From Acidobacteriota bacterium (lineage in GTDB: Bacteria; Acidobacteriota; Terriglobia; Terriglobales; Acidobacteriaceae): DNA of 64,000 nucleotides. Location: positions 21,562 to 85,561 of the forward strand of contig QIAA01000041.1 in assembly GCA_003224905.1 (NCBI GenBank), in the 5' to 3' direction. The position numbers and the translations under genes are program-made. This document shows, one piece after another, positions 1 through 8,638 of this stretch. The first letter of the stretch is position 1, and each line of letters opens with the position of its first letter. Under the pieces are notes generated by a model. The model searched no databases and was not told the DNA's origin. It saw nothing but the letters and a program-made list of their open reading frames with translations.

Positions 1-737
1 CTGAATGGTTGCGGATTCGTGCCATGGCAAGCGATGCCATAGCAGACCTGAACTTCTGGAAGGTTTGTCCCGCCGGCAACCAGAAAATCTGGAACATTCG
101 TTCCATCTGTCGGCAGGTAGGCGACCGCCCCGCCCGCGGCGATGAATTCTCCGAAACGTCCCCGGCACTCCTCAAAATGCTCGCCCAGTGCTCCTAGTCC
201 GATCGCGAAAGCCGAGTCAGAGAATTGCATCGTGCGGCAATGCTCTATCCCGAATCCGCAGCGTTCGAGCAGGGTGGCATCGCCCAATCGGCAGCACTCT
301 AGTTTCGACTCCGGCGCGAGTGAATAGACGTCGTATATGACTCCGGAACGCTCAGTCTGCGTGATTGATGTTGCGGCTGGCTCTTCAACGGTGGAACTCT
401 TCCTAGCCTCATCTGTTGGCAATGATTCCGGCGGTGCCTTCTCGACAAGCACATCTTCCAGCTTCGACAGCTGGATAACTTTCAGGACGTTGCGCGAACA
501 GTTCGAGATTGCGAACGATCCCTGAATGCTCTTCAAATCCTTGTAAAGCCTTACCAGCGTGCCGATCCCCGCTGAGCTTAAGAAGGCCACTTGCGAAAGG
601 TCTAACTGAATATGGTGCGAGCCTTGCCGGATTTCTTGATCAACAGCTGCGGCAAGATGATCAGCCCAATAGCTGTCGACGCGTCCTTCGACCTTAAGTT
701 CGACCGTTTCGCCGCAGAGTTGTTTGGTAATTTGCAT
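1..737 (-). CDS. STAS-domain protein (anti-sigma factor antagonist-like), partial at window edge
   Basis: The frame is open from ATG at 737 to the window edge (at least 245 residues), so the C-terminus is missing. Residues 1-100 form a STAS domain: a beta strand, then the motif FLSSAGIG at 53-59, in which Ser55 aligns with the phospho-acceptor Ser of SpoIIAA/RsbV-type antagonists. After a Ser/Thr/Glu-rich linker (about 100-130) comes a second globular part with several Cys (CC, CRGRFGEF, CYGIACHG) that I do not recognise. It begins 26 nt after the stop of the substrate-binding protein gene, so the two are probably co-transcribed. STAS proteins usually act in partner-switching with an anti-sigma kinase and a PP2C phosphatase. 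Neither partner is in the window. STAS assignment is firm; the role of the C-terminal part is unknown. Confidence 0.85.
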   Translation of the reverse strand, partial: MQITKQLCGETVELKVEGRVDSYWADHLAAAVDQEIRQGSHHIQLDLSQVAFLSSAGIGTLVRLYKDLKSIQGSFAISNCSRNVLKVIQLSKLEDVLVEKAPPESLPTDEARKSSTVEEPAATSITQTERSGVIYDVYSLAPESKLECCRLGDATLLERCGFGIEHCRTMQFSDSAFAIGLGALGEHFEECRGRFGEFIAAGGAVAYLPTDGTNVPDFLVAGGTNLPEVQVCYGIACHGTNPQPF

Positions 738-763
738 TTCTCTTACTTTGGGCCATTACCTTG

Positions 764-1828
764 TCATTTGGCCTGCCCGACAACCGTCTGGTTGTGAATC
801 CCCGTTTCGTCTACGACGACGTTTGCGCGACGAAGAATATCATCTGGAATCCGCCACTGCTGCTTGAGACCCTTCAGCGCCGCCGTGTTTACGACGAAAT
901 GAATAGGGATTTCGTTCCGGACCGGTATCTGAGTCGGATCGGAGCCCCGCAAAATTCGCGAGGCCAATTCTCCCGTTTGTTTCCCGATCTGGTAAAAATC
1001 AGCACCGTAATCGAACAAGGTCCCGCGATCAGGTCTACCTGGTGTGATACTGAACACCGGAATAAGGGCTCTCCGCCCGACTAAAACCACTGAGTCGGCG
1101 GCAACACTGACTGTCACATCGCCGCCTATCCATAACGCCTCTGCTCCTCGGGCAACCAGTGAGTCTTCGGCTTCGAGCACGGAATTTGAATTCTCGACAT
1201 TGGCCTCGAGTACCCCAATACTCCATCCTTGGCAAACCTCGCGCGCTTTCTCGACAAAGGCCCGCGAATTAGCTTCAGCCGGATTCCAGGCTACGCCCAC
1301 TCTCTTTAGGCTTGGGAACATCTCCCGCGCGATTCGGAAAGCATCTTGTACTGGAAGAAAACTGCCAATGCCCACCAAGTTGGGCGGGTGATTCAGTGGA
1401 TTGTTGCGACTGATCCCCACCCCTGCCACCACCGGATCGGCAACCAGGCCGAACACTTGAACCGTCTTGCCGTTGCGGTTCGCATTCGCAACTGCTTGCA
1501 ACGACAAGGTGCTCATCGTAAGCAACAAGTCATAACGGGCATTGACCATTTCCTTGGCGATGGAATTCCCGACAGAAATATCGCCTTGCGCGTTGAACAT
1601 GTTTATCGCGATTGTTTTGCCGTCAATGAATCCGTTCTCGGCCAAGCCGTCTATGGCGCCCCGAGTGCCCTCGTCCAGCAGCATTGTCGAAGCATGCTGA
1701 AGAAGTCCGATGTGCGGCACGCTCCGGGCTTCGGCTTTTCGCCGTCCAAGATCGGAAAGGAGCAGCGCCGCAGAAGCTGAAATGATCAGGGCGAGACCCA
1801 AAAATAGACGCTTGACAACAAACCTCAT
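764..1828 (-). CDS. ABC-type substrate-binding protein (PF04392-like)
   Basis: 354 residues. The N-terminus (about 7-25) is hydrophobic with basic residues before it, as in a signal peptide or membrane anchor, so the protein is likely periplasmic. The body has the type I periplasmic-binding fold seen in the ABC_sub_bind family: opening strand IGLLQHAS, EGTRGAIDGLAENGFIDGK, a mid strand VFGLVADPVVAG, VGVAWNPAEANS, and GTLFDYGADFYQIGKQTGELASRILRG near the C-terminal end of the binding domain (quoted in short pieces: LFDYGADFYQIG, ELASRILRG). No permease or ATPase is adjacent. Instead the next gene encodes a STAS-domain protein, which hints at a sensory rather than a transport role. The ligand cannot be predicted; family members bind aromatic amino acids or related small molecules. 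Confidence 0.85.
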   Translation of the reverse strand: MRFVVKRLFLGLALIISASAALLLSDLGRRKAEARSVPHIGLLQHASTMLLDEGTRGAIDGLAENGFIDGKTIAINMFNAQGDISVGNSIAKEMVNARYDLLLTMSTLSLQAVANANRNGKTVQVFGLVADPVVAGVGISRNNPLNHPPNLVGIGSFLPVQDAFRIAREMFPSLKRVGVAWNPAEANSRAFVEKAREVCQGWSIGVLEANVENSNSVLEAEDSLVARGAEALWIGGDVTVSVAADSVVLVGRRALIPVFSITPGRPDRGTLFDYGADFYQIGKQTGELASRILRGSDPTQIPVRNEIPIHFVVNTAALKGLKQQWRIPDDILRRANVVVDETGIHNQTVVGQAK

Positions 1829-2062
1829 CTGCCGACCATGCCAAGAAAACGTTAGAGTTCGGGCGTAGAGTCTACCACCGTCGTGTGGTGAGTTGCAGAT
1901 CGTAGGAAAACAACTGACTGCTCAGTAGGGACGTTGGCTGCTTGGTTAATTCGAGTTGTTCTGGTCGGATGACGGGGCTCTGACTCGCCGATTATTCGAC
2001 CGTAACCTCGGTTTTCGCTCCTCTAAAGGCGGGCACTCGTGGTTCTTGCCTTGTCAAACACA

Positions 2063-2386
2063 TTACTTCTTCTTCGCCGTTGCCGTTCTCGGAGCCACGT
2101 ACGGCTCTTTGTCCGCTGGAAAGTTCGCGCTCAGGTACTCAATGAACGTATCTCGATCGCCGGGGTCGACGACAGCGCCCCACTTAATCATCTTGTCTAC
2201 TTCTTTCGTCCACGCGGCCTTCGCCAACCGTTGCTGTACTATGATGCCCGAGTCGTGGCATTCCAAGCATGCTGTCTTCATCTTTGCCTGCCCCGGTCCC
2301 GGGGGCAAATCGGCAGATTGTGCGCGTAAGCCAGGGAGGCATGTGAGCGCCAGTAGTAAAGTGAGGGATAGATTAAGGCTGGACAT
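2063..2386 (-). CDS. SorB-like mono-haem cytochrome c, putative sulfite dehydrogenase subunit
   Basis: 107 residues from ATG at 2386, which overlaps the end of the molybdoenzyme gene by 14 nt. Residues 1-22 are a typical signal peptide ending near LRAQ. A single CxxCH haem-attachment motif (Cys40, Cys43, His44; sequence CLECHDSG) is present, with a short helical C-terminus of about 60 residues and a basic tail. It is small for a class I cytochrome but matches the size and layout of the cytochrome subunit that takes electrons from SorA-type sulfite dehydrogenases. The overlap with the Mo-enzyme gene and export of both products support one periplasmic complex. An in-frame extension upstream of ATG 2386 exists but is embedded in the preceding gene and has no signal-peptide logic. 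Confidence 0.83.
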   Translation of the reverse strand: MSSLNLSLTLLLALTCLPGLRAQSADLPPGPGQAKMKTACLECHDSGIIVQQRLAKAAWTKEVDKMIKWGAVVDPGDRDTFIEYLSANFPADKEPYVAPRTATAKKK

Positions 2387-3536
2387 GGATTTGCACGCGG
2401 TCAACGATGTTGATGAGATATCCGCTCGGGTTCCACTGCACCGAATCTGGCTGCACGCGCCCTTGGGTATCGGTCGCGCGGGACATGATCGTGTAAGCGC
2501 CCGGCTTAGGCGCGTTCCAGGAGCGGCTCCAAAGGCGCCAGGCGTAGTGTGACTGTTCCTTACCAAGCCGCGCGGGCTGCCAGGTTACGCCCGAGTCGGT
2601 CGAGACCTCCACCTTCGCGATATCTGCTTCACCCGCCCAGGCCACGCCCTGAACTTGGATGACGCGGGACTTCACACTCGCACTGTCACGCGGGCTCGCT
2701 ATTAGGGATTTCACGTTCAAGGCTGTCGCTGGATGAGTATTCTCTACTTTCACAGCCTCGCCGGCCTTGACCGGCTGGTTCGGCATGCGATACCCCGGAC
2801 TCATGAAGTTGCCCTCGAATTCTTTGTCCAGCACCTTGATCTCCGTTAGCCACTTGCAAGAGGCTGCGCCGATCCATCCCGGGACCAGCGCACGCGCCGG
2901 AAACCCATGATGCTTCGTCAATGCCGCTCCATTCATTTCCAGGGCTACCAGCGTGTCTCCATCGGTGGCTTTCTCAATCGGAATGCTGCGGATAAACCGC
3001 GGCACTTTCCCCGGTACTTCGTCCAGCCCGCGGAACATCACATGCTTGCCTGTCGGCCTTACCTCGGCGCGCTCCAGCAGATAGCGCAGGCGTGGCCCGG
3101 TGAAACGCGCAGTTCCAACCGCACCCTTTTCCCATTGCACGCCCGGCACATGCGGAATGGCGTACGCCCGCCCGTTCCCGGCGCATTCCAAGGTGTTGAT
3201 CACGGTGTGCTGCTCCATTTTCCTCAGCTCCGCGAGGGTGAGTGTCAGCCGCTTCTCCACCTCTCCACCTATGCTGAGCCGCCACTCTCCCGGGTCTAAG
3301 GTGCTGGGCTCGTGCATGTGATTCCGGACGAAGAAATGTTCCACCGGCGTGATAAACGAGTTTGCGTATTCGACTGGCATTTCCAGATCGAGAAACCGGA
3401 GAGACCGCACGATCATTCCGTCCTTGTCCGGAATCGCGGGGCCCTCGTCAGATCCCCAGCTGGGCAGCGGACGAACCGCTCCGACAACCCCTAGAGCGGC
3501 CGAAGCGCCCAGTACGAACTCGCGTCGTGAAAGCAT
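2373..3536 (-). CDS. SorA/sulfite-oxidase-family molybdopterin oxidoreductase
   Basis: 387 residues from ATG at 3536; an ATG 14 codons upstream would bury the signal. The N-terminus reads SRREFVLGASAALGV, a twin-arginine signal, so the folded Mo-enzyme is exported. Residues about 60-240 form the oxidoreductase molybdopterin domain, with the Mo-ligand Cys118 in NTLECAGNGRA, GVQWEKGAVGTARFTG, and the HHGFPARALVPGW stretch. The last 130 residues match the Mo-co dimerisation domain (VQGVAWAGEADIAKVEVS, YLINIVDRVQIHV). The reaction is probably sulfite to sulfate in the periplasm, with electrons passed to the adjacent cytochrome. Other sulfite-oxidase-family enzymes (for example protein-methionine-sulfoxide reductase MsrP) are shorter and lack the dimerisation domain. 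The true substrate is inferred. Confidence 0.87.
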   Translation of the reverse strand: MLSRREFVLGASAALGVVGAVRPLPSWGSDEGPAIPDKDGMIVRSLRFLDLEMPVEYANSFITPVEHFFVRNHMHEPSTLDPGEWRLSIGGEVEKRLTLTLAELRKMEQHTVINTLECAGNGRAYAIPHVPGVQWEKGAVGTARFTGPRLRYLLERAEVRPTGKHVMFRGLDEVPGKVPRFIRSIPIEKATDGDTLVALEMNGAALTKHHGFPARALVPGWIGAASCKWLTEIKVLDKEFEGNFMSPGYRMPNQPVKAGEAVKVENTHPATALNVKSLIASPRDSASVKSRVIQVQGVAWAGEADIAKVEVSTDSGVTWQPARLGKEQSHYAWRLWSRSWNAPKPGAYTIMSRATDTQGRVQPDSVQWNPSGYLINIVDRVQIHVQP

Positions 3537-4170
3537 TTTGTTGTCAAGGGTGGCTTCGCTAGTCGGAGCGCATCTCATTTTTGCCGAAGCCGAAGTCGTT
3601 TTCGCGCTTTAACACTGACTACCGCGCCTTGCGCAACTCATTCGTCGCTTATTTGCCGTGCGAGGTGATTCTTTGTTGCGTACGGGTAAGGCATGCTCGA
3701 TTGTTTCACGCGAATTTTACTCCTCTTGTACATGAAGCAGTCCAGGTCAGCGGTAGTTGGGACTGACGAGGAAGTGGCGGTCGCGTGCCGATTGCCGGAA
3801 ACGTTGGCGTTTCCACGCGGACGATCATTGGATGAACCTCCGCCGCAGCCTGTGATAACCAAGACCCAATGTCGCTCTACCTTAGCTCGCCGCTTTCGAG
3901 CGCGGTGGTTCTGGCCATGGCGTCCGATGCATTTCAAATCTTTGTGTTTCCGCTGTTTGCTCACGGCGTTTTATCTCCCGCTGATGATGCGCTTGATATT
4001 GCGGTCGCAGCCATGTTGATCGCATGCTCTTAACCGGGTAACGAAAACAAGCTTTCCACGGTACCGATGAGCTCCTTTTGATCCGTTCCTTTTGATCCGC
4101 TCCTTTCGTGGCTATCGGAAACGTTCAACGGGGCGACATCTCCGATTTCGTGCTCGGAATGCAGCCTAGT
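3537..4170. other. Intergenic region without a supported gene
   Basis: This 634-base stretch lies between the end of the TonB-dependent receptor gene and the start of the SorA-like gene, both on the minus strand. Short open frames on both strands (for example 3693-4019 plus, 3638-3964 minus) lack a ribosome-binding site, domains or sensible composition. The region must hold the promoter of the sulfite dehydrogenase pair, but I could not fix a convincing -35/-10 pair. A 14-base tandem repeat at 4071-4108 is the only clear structure. Confidence 0.6.
4071..4108. repeat. Short tandem repeat, 14-bp unit, about 2.7 copies
   Basis: The unit gctccttttgatcc is followed by gttccttttgatcc (one mismatch) and the partial copy gctcctttcg. 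It lies about 60 bases beyond the receptor's stop codon. No coding frame uses it. It may be a slippage product; no function is evident. Confidence 0.75.
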
Positions 4171-7100
4171 TTAGAACGTATATTTCAGGGCGAATTCGAC
4201 TTGTCGGTTGTCGGTCGCAGTGCTGGTGATGCTGGCTCCGCCGACTGAATCCACTTCTGTCCCCGGTAGGCCGAAATTCGGGTGATTGAAAAAGTTGAAG
4301 AACTCGGCACGAAATTCGACCTGATTTGATTCGCGAATCTTGAAATTCTTCTGCAGCACGAAATCGAAATTGACCAGGTCTGGTCCCCGCAGGTTTCCTA
4401 TATGGGAGTTGCCAAATTGGTGTGCGAACTGCTGGCCCGGCGCGAGTGGGGGTTCGACGAATACAGCCTGGTTGTACCAGCAATCCAAGGTCTGCCTTCC
4501 GCCTGGACAACCTAAAGCCTGCTGAGTCGATGTATCGAAAGAAAAATCAGCCGGGGCGCGGACCTGGTCCGGACGATAGCTAAAACTCCCAGAGTTGCTC
4601 AGATCGCTGGATAGGACTGCGGTCACGGCCTCGCCGCTCTGAATGGCCGTAATGCCTCCCACCTGCCAGCCGCCGAAGATAGCCTCAGTCACATTGCCCA
4701 TTCCACCCAGGTAACGCCGTCCTTTCCCGATCGGTAATTCGTAGAGATAGCTGAGCGAGACGCGGTGACGCAGGTCCGGGCTTACAGGACCGTACTCTCT
4801 TTCCGGATGGTGCGAATCCTGGATGAAGCCGCCCACATTGCCGTCAGCATTTCCCAAATTTTTGGCGAACGTATATGCGGCCAGGAAATTGAACCCGTTA
4901 CTAAAGCGCTTATTCAGTGAGGCCTGAAAGGCGTTGTAGAGCATGTGCAGTTGGGCAAAATCCAGCGGCAGCACGAAGCTGAGATTCGGTTGCTGGTTGA
5001 AATACGGCCGTCCTGCATTTGTGCCTCCGCTGAAGTTGCTATCCAGGGGCTGCAGAGGCTGATTCAGATCGCTGGCTTCGTGGTTCCAGAGCCGATAAGC
5101 ACGTGTGCCCACGTAGCCTGCCTGAGCCACCCAGTTCGATCCGAACTGGTGCTGCACGGTCAAATTCCATTCCAGTATCCGAGGAATCAGACGCTTCGGC
5201 CCGGTGGTCTTGACGGTGCCGTTGATGTTGATTGGATCTGATGCCGGAAATTCGTCAGGGAAACCGGTCGAGACCAGTTGCGCGTTGCTGGGAAGATCTC
5301 CAGGATTAAAGAACGTCTGGATGAAGTTGAGCTGAGTGGGATTCAGTCCGAGATCGTCAAAGATATTCGCTTCCGCCGAGTAGAACATCCCGAAGGCGCT
5401 GCGAACCACTGTGTTTCGCGGGAGCGACCATGCCAGGCCGATGCGCGGCGCCCAGTTGCTCTTGTCAAATTGAACGCCGGCATGGGACACGGCATTGACT
5501 CCATAGGAAGTAATAACAATGCCGCGATTCAGATCAAAGTTCCCCACGCGGCCGTTGGCCGGAGAGGTGATCTCGTAACGCAATCCCAGATTCAAAGTCA
5601 GGTTAGGACGAATCCGCCAGTCGTCCTGAACGAATTCTGCCAGGTCCCAATAGCGCGTCGGATACAGGCCTGCCAGCTTATCCTGTTCAAGTGCGTCGGA
5701 AACACCTAGCAGGAGATCAGCAAGGCCAAGCCCTCCCGTTCCAGTAGTGAGGTCCGCAGTGTATAGACCACCGAAATCATAGAAGCCGCGCGGTGCAGTG
5801 ACTTGGTAGAAATTGCGCTGCTGCCGCCGAAAATCTAGGCCGAATTTCAATGAATGCTTCCCGCGCACCCAAGTCACAGTGTCTGCAACCTGAAAAATAT
5901 TTTCGAAAGCGTGCTCGGGCAGGAATTCGGAATCGCCCAATGAAGTGAATCCAGCAATGTCGATGTTCGTCAGACCGGAGGAGTTCGGGTCACCTGCGCG
6001 ATTAGCGTTCGGGATTCCTAACTGCTCGCCCAGATTCTTGCCGAAATTGAAAGGCAGCGCGTTCACCGCGTATCGAAAATAGCCGCCGTGGAGGTCGTTC
6101 AAAACGCGAGGGGAAAAAGTGTGCGTATATCCCAGCCCCAAGTGCTGTGCGCGACTGTTGCTTCGGCTTGGACAGCAGTCCGATCCGCCCAGATCGCCTA
6201 GCGGGCCCGGGCGCGCGCTGCGGATGTCACCGAAGCTGTAAGACGCAAAGACCTGGTCTTGATCCCGGAAGCGATGATCTACGCGGACATCAAATTGATC
6301 CTGATTGTTGATGTGCTTCTGAGTAGCTACGTAGTTGTTGGCCAAGTCCCCGTTTGTCGGTGCTGGGAACAGGTTCGCGACGTTGCTTCCGACCGGATCA
6401 ATCATTGTGGGTGGAATGACGTTAACTTGCGAGTTAAAGCTGATTGGATCGCGCAAACTTACTTGCCCAGCCCCATTCAGGCAAGTGTAGTTGTGTGTGG
6501 TGCCCGGATCGAAGATTGTTCCGGTGTCAAAGGCTGGATCGCCCGGTGCTGGCGAATCGCCGCAAGGCGAGAATGTATCTCCGGTCAGTCGGTCTCGGAA
6601 ATCCCCCAAGCGTTCCGTGGCATTTGGTATCGTTGAGGTAAAAGTGCCTCCTTCGCGAAGGCGTGAACCCTCGTAGTCCCCAAAAATAAAGGTCCTATCC
6701 TTCTTAATCGGACCACCCAGGAAAAAGCCAAACTGATTTCTCTGAAAGGAAGGCTTTTCATCCGGCTCACGGTTGAAATAGTTTCTGGCATCGATCGCAC
6801 TATTGCGAATGAACTCGTAAACGCCGCCATGGACTTGATTGGTCCCGGACTTGAGAACCACGTTGACCGCCGCACCACCCCGCCCGAACTCGGCGCTCAT
6901 CGAGTTCTCTTCCGTGCGAAATTCCTGGATGGCATCCGGTGGCGGCAGTGCGACGGTGCCTCCCAGGCCGAATTCGTTGTTGTCTACGCCATTCAATAGA
7001 AAGTTGTTGTTCGAGACCCGCAGTCCGTTGACCGAGACTGCTTCATTAGCGCGTTCGTTTTCGAAAACCTGCCCACTCACGTTCGAACCCGTCTGCCCGC

Positions 7101-7602
7101 TGTTTGCGCCGGGGCCCAGGTAGGCCAATTGGATAAAATTCCGGCCGTTCAATGGCAAATCGGAAATTCTCTTGGTGGTCTCGATGGTCCCCAGAGAAGA
7201 TGCCTCTGTTTGCAGCAGGGGTGCGGCGGTGGTTATTTCCATGGTCTCATTGATCGAGCCAACCTTGAGGGCTAGATCCACACGCACTACCTGGTTCACA
7301 CCAACATCCACTCTGGGCTCGATTGCCTTTTGAAAGCCCGCCTTTTCCACTGCAACTGAATACATCCCGATTCGCAGGAGCTTGGCCGCATAATTGCCTT
7401 GGTCGTCTGTGGTTAGGGTTGTGGATTGGTTCGTCTCCAGATTAGTGACCGTGACTTGCGCTCCGGCCACTACTGCACCGGCTGGATCGGTCACGACTCC
7501 GACGATTCCGCCGCGATCCACCTGTGCGGGACAAGAAATCGCAAGAATACTGACCAGAAACAGTAGAGAAGACACGCAAGACAACCTGCTGCGGCAGGAC
7601 AT
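4171..7602 (-). CDS. TonB-dependent receptor, Oar-like, with carboxypeptidase-regulatory-like N-domain
   Basis: 1143 residues. ATG at 7602 is preceded by AGGAGG with a 5-nt spacer, which decides this start over an ATG 18 codons upstream. A signal peptide (about 1-27, ending near CPAQ) leads into a carboxypeptidase-regulatory-like beta-sandwich (GGIVGVVTDPAGAVVAG, GNYAAKLLRIGMYSVAV region, about 30-115). A plug domain follows ([39 protein letters not shown]) and then a long barrel ending in ALKYTF, with the C-terminal Phe expected of an outer-membrane protein. This architecture is the hallmark of the large Oar/Cna-B-type receptors expanded in Acidobacteriota, generally linked to uptake of complex organic matter. 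It is transcribed away from the carbohydrate block at 7.8 kb, with 190 bases between the start codons. The substrate is unknown. Confidence 0.93.
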   Translation of the reverse strand: MSCRSRLSCVSSLLFLVSILAISCPAQVDRGGIVGVVTDPAGAVVAGAQVTVTNLETNQSTTLTTDDQGNYAAKLLRIGMYSVAVEKAGFQKAIEPRVDVGVNQVVRVDLALKVGSINETMEITTAAPLLQTEASSLGTIETTKRISDLPLNGRNFIQLAYLGPGANSGQTGSNVSGQVFENERANEAVSVNGLRVSNNNFLLNGVDNNEFGLGGTVALPPPDAIQEFRTEENSMSAEFGRGGAAVNVVLKSGTNQVHGGVYEFIRNSAIDARNYFNREPDEKPSFQRNQFGFFLGGPIKKDRTFIFGDYEGSRLREGGTFTSTIPNATERLGDFRDRLTGDTFSPCGDSPAPGDPAFDTGTIFDPGTTHNYTCLNGAGQVSLRDPISFNSQVNVIPPTMIDPVGSNVANLFPAPTNGDLANNYVATQKHINNQDQFDVRVDHRFRDQDQVFASYSFGDIRSARPGPLGDLGGSDCCPSRSNSRAQHLGLGYTHTFSPRVLNDLHGGYFRYAVNALPFNFGKNLGEQLGIPNANRAGDPNSSGLTNIDIAGFTSLGDSEFLPEHAFENIFQVADTVTWVRGKHSLKFGLDFRRQQRNFYQVTAPRGFYDFGGLYTADLTTGTGGLGLADLLLGVSDALEQDKLAGLYPTRYWDLAEFVQDDWRIRPNLTLNLGLRYEITSPANGRVGNFDLNRGIVITSYGVNAVSHAGVQFDKSNWAPRIGLAWSLPRNTVVRSAFGMFYSAEANIFDDLGLNPTQLNFIQTFFNPGDLPSNAQLVSTGFPDEFPASDPININGTVKTTGPKRLIPRILEWNLTVQHQFGSNWVAQAGYVGTRAYRLWNHEASDLNQPLQPLDSNFSGGTNAGRPYFNQQPNLSFVLPLDFAQLHMLYNAFQASLNKRFSNGFNFLAAYTFAKNLGNADGNVGGFIQDSHHPEREYGPVSPDLRHRVSLSYLYELPIGKGRRYLGGMGNVTEAIFGGWQVGGITAIQSGEAVTAVLSSDLSNSGSFSYRPDQVRAPADFSFDTSTQQALGCPGGRQTLDCWYNQAVFVEPPLAPGQQFAHQFGNSHIGNLRGPDLVNFDFVLQKNFKIRESNQVEFRAEFFNFFNHPNFGLPGTEVDSVGGASITSTATDNRQVEFALKYTF

Positions 7603-7792
7603 AAAAGCCTCCTGGTCCCGACTCTGGAACAAAAAGCTCGGAAAGGCGTGACGCAATGGATATACCGACGGGCTGCTCCTGTCAAGAAATCGTGATCGCC
7701 AGCCCAGCCCAGAGGGTGGCGCGTATGCGGGCTTTGCGTTACCTTATCAGGCTTGGTCCGAATCGCCATCCAGCGTTGATAGGACTGTCTCC

Positions 7793-8617
7793 ATGAAAAC
7801 TGGCTCCATTCTGATGGCTGTTCTCCTACTATTTCCCGCTCAGCTCTTGGGACAAGCAAAACGTCTCGAGCAATTGCACAACAAGATCATCCTGGTGTTC
7901 ACGCCGCACCCGGATGATGACGTCTTCGGCGCAGGCGGTACGATCGCGCTTTTGAACAAGAACGACAACCGAGTTTACGTGGTTGTCTATACCAATGACG
8001 ACAAGGGTTCCTACGACCCGGAAATGAGTTCGCAACGCCTTGCCGGCGTCCGAAAGGCGGAACAGGAAGCATCGGAAGGCTTGCTCGGTACCCCCAAAGA
8101 GAATATTTCCTGGATGGGGTACGACGACGGCATGCTGGAGTATGCGCCTCAACCGAAACTGACGGAAGAGGCGACTGCGATCATTCGTCGCATTCGGCCG
8201 GACGTTTTGCTCAGCGTCGATCCCGGCGAGTGGTTCGAGCGCTGGCATAAAACCGATCACCGCATGGCGGCATTCAATACGATCGATGCGGTCCGCGCCG
8301 CCGAATTCTGGCTCTACTTCCCCAACCAGAAACTGGAGCAAGGACTTCAACCGTACAAAGTTCCAGAGATGTATTTCTTTTATCCGGCGCCACAGGAGGC
8401 CAACTATTACGTCAACATCGATAGCGTTGCCGAACTCAAGTTTGATGCTGCAGCCAAACAGGTCAGCCAATTCGAACCGGCGGTAAACAAATATCGTGCC
8501 GACTGGAATCCGGCCGACCTGGAAAAGGCCAAGAAGGAAATGCGTCAGGAGCAACCAAAGAAAGACGGTCACTACGTGGAAGCCTTCCGCTACGCCACCG
8601 GATTCAACCAGTTCTGA
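7793..8617 (+). CDS. Secreted PIG-L family (LmbE-like) deacetylase
   Basis: 274 residues with a signal peptide (MKTGSILMAVLLLFPAQLLG), so it acts outside the cytoplasm. The metal-binding motif HPDDD is at 39-43 followed by VFGAGGT, and the second site WHKTDHRMAA holds His152, Asp155 and His156. These are the zinc ligands and catalytic Asp of the GlcNAc-PI de-N-acetylase/LmbE superfamily, which removes acetyl groups from N-acetylglucosamine-type sugars. It ends 21 nt before the DegT-type aminotransferase gene, which has its own Shine-Dalgarno sequence; the genes are probably one transcript. The context of sugar enzymes suggests a secreted amino-sugar deacetylase, but the physiological substrate is not shown. 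Confidence 0.88.
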   Translation: MKTGSILMAVLLLFPAQLLGQAKRLEQLHNKIILVFTPHPDDDVFGAGGTIALLNKNDNRVYVVVYTNDDKGSYDPEMSSQRLAGVRKAEQEASEGLLGTPKENISWMGYDDGMLEYAPQPKLTEEATAIIRRIRPDVLLSVDPGEWFERWHKTDHRMAAFNTIDAVRAAEFWLYFPNQKLEQGLQPYKVPEMYFFYPAPQEANYYVNIDSVAELKFDAAAKQVSQFEPAVNKYRADWNPADLEKAKKEMRQEQPKKDGHYVEAFRYATGFNQF

Positions 8618-8638
8618 ACTGATCCAGAGGAGATCACC

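Noticed and set aside
1880..1900. ACCAC/GTGGT stem between the cytochrome and substrate-binding protein genes
   Set aside because: Five base pairs, no T-tract; too weak to call a terminator.
3638..4019. Overlapping frames of 108 residues on both strands in the sulfite dehydrogenase upstream region
   Set aside because: No ribosome-binding site, low-quality composition and no motif on either strand.
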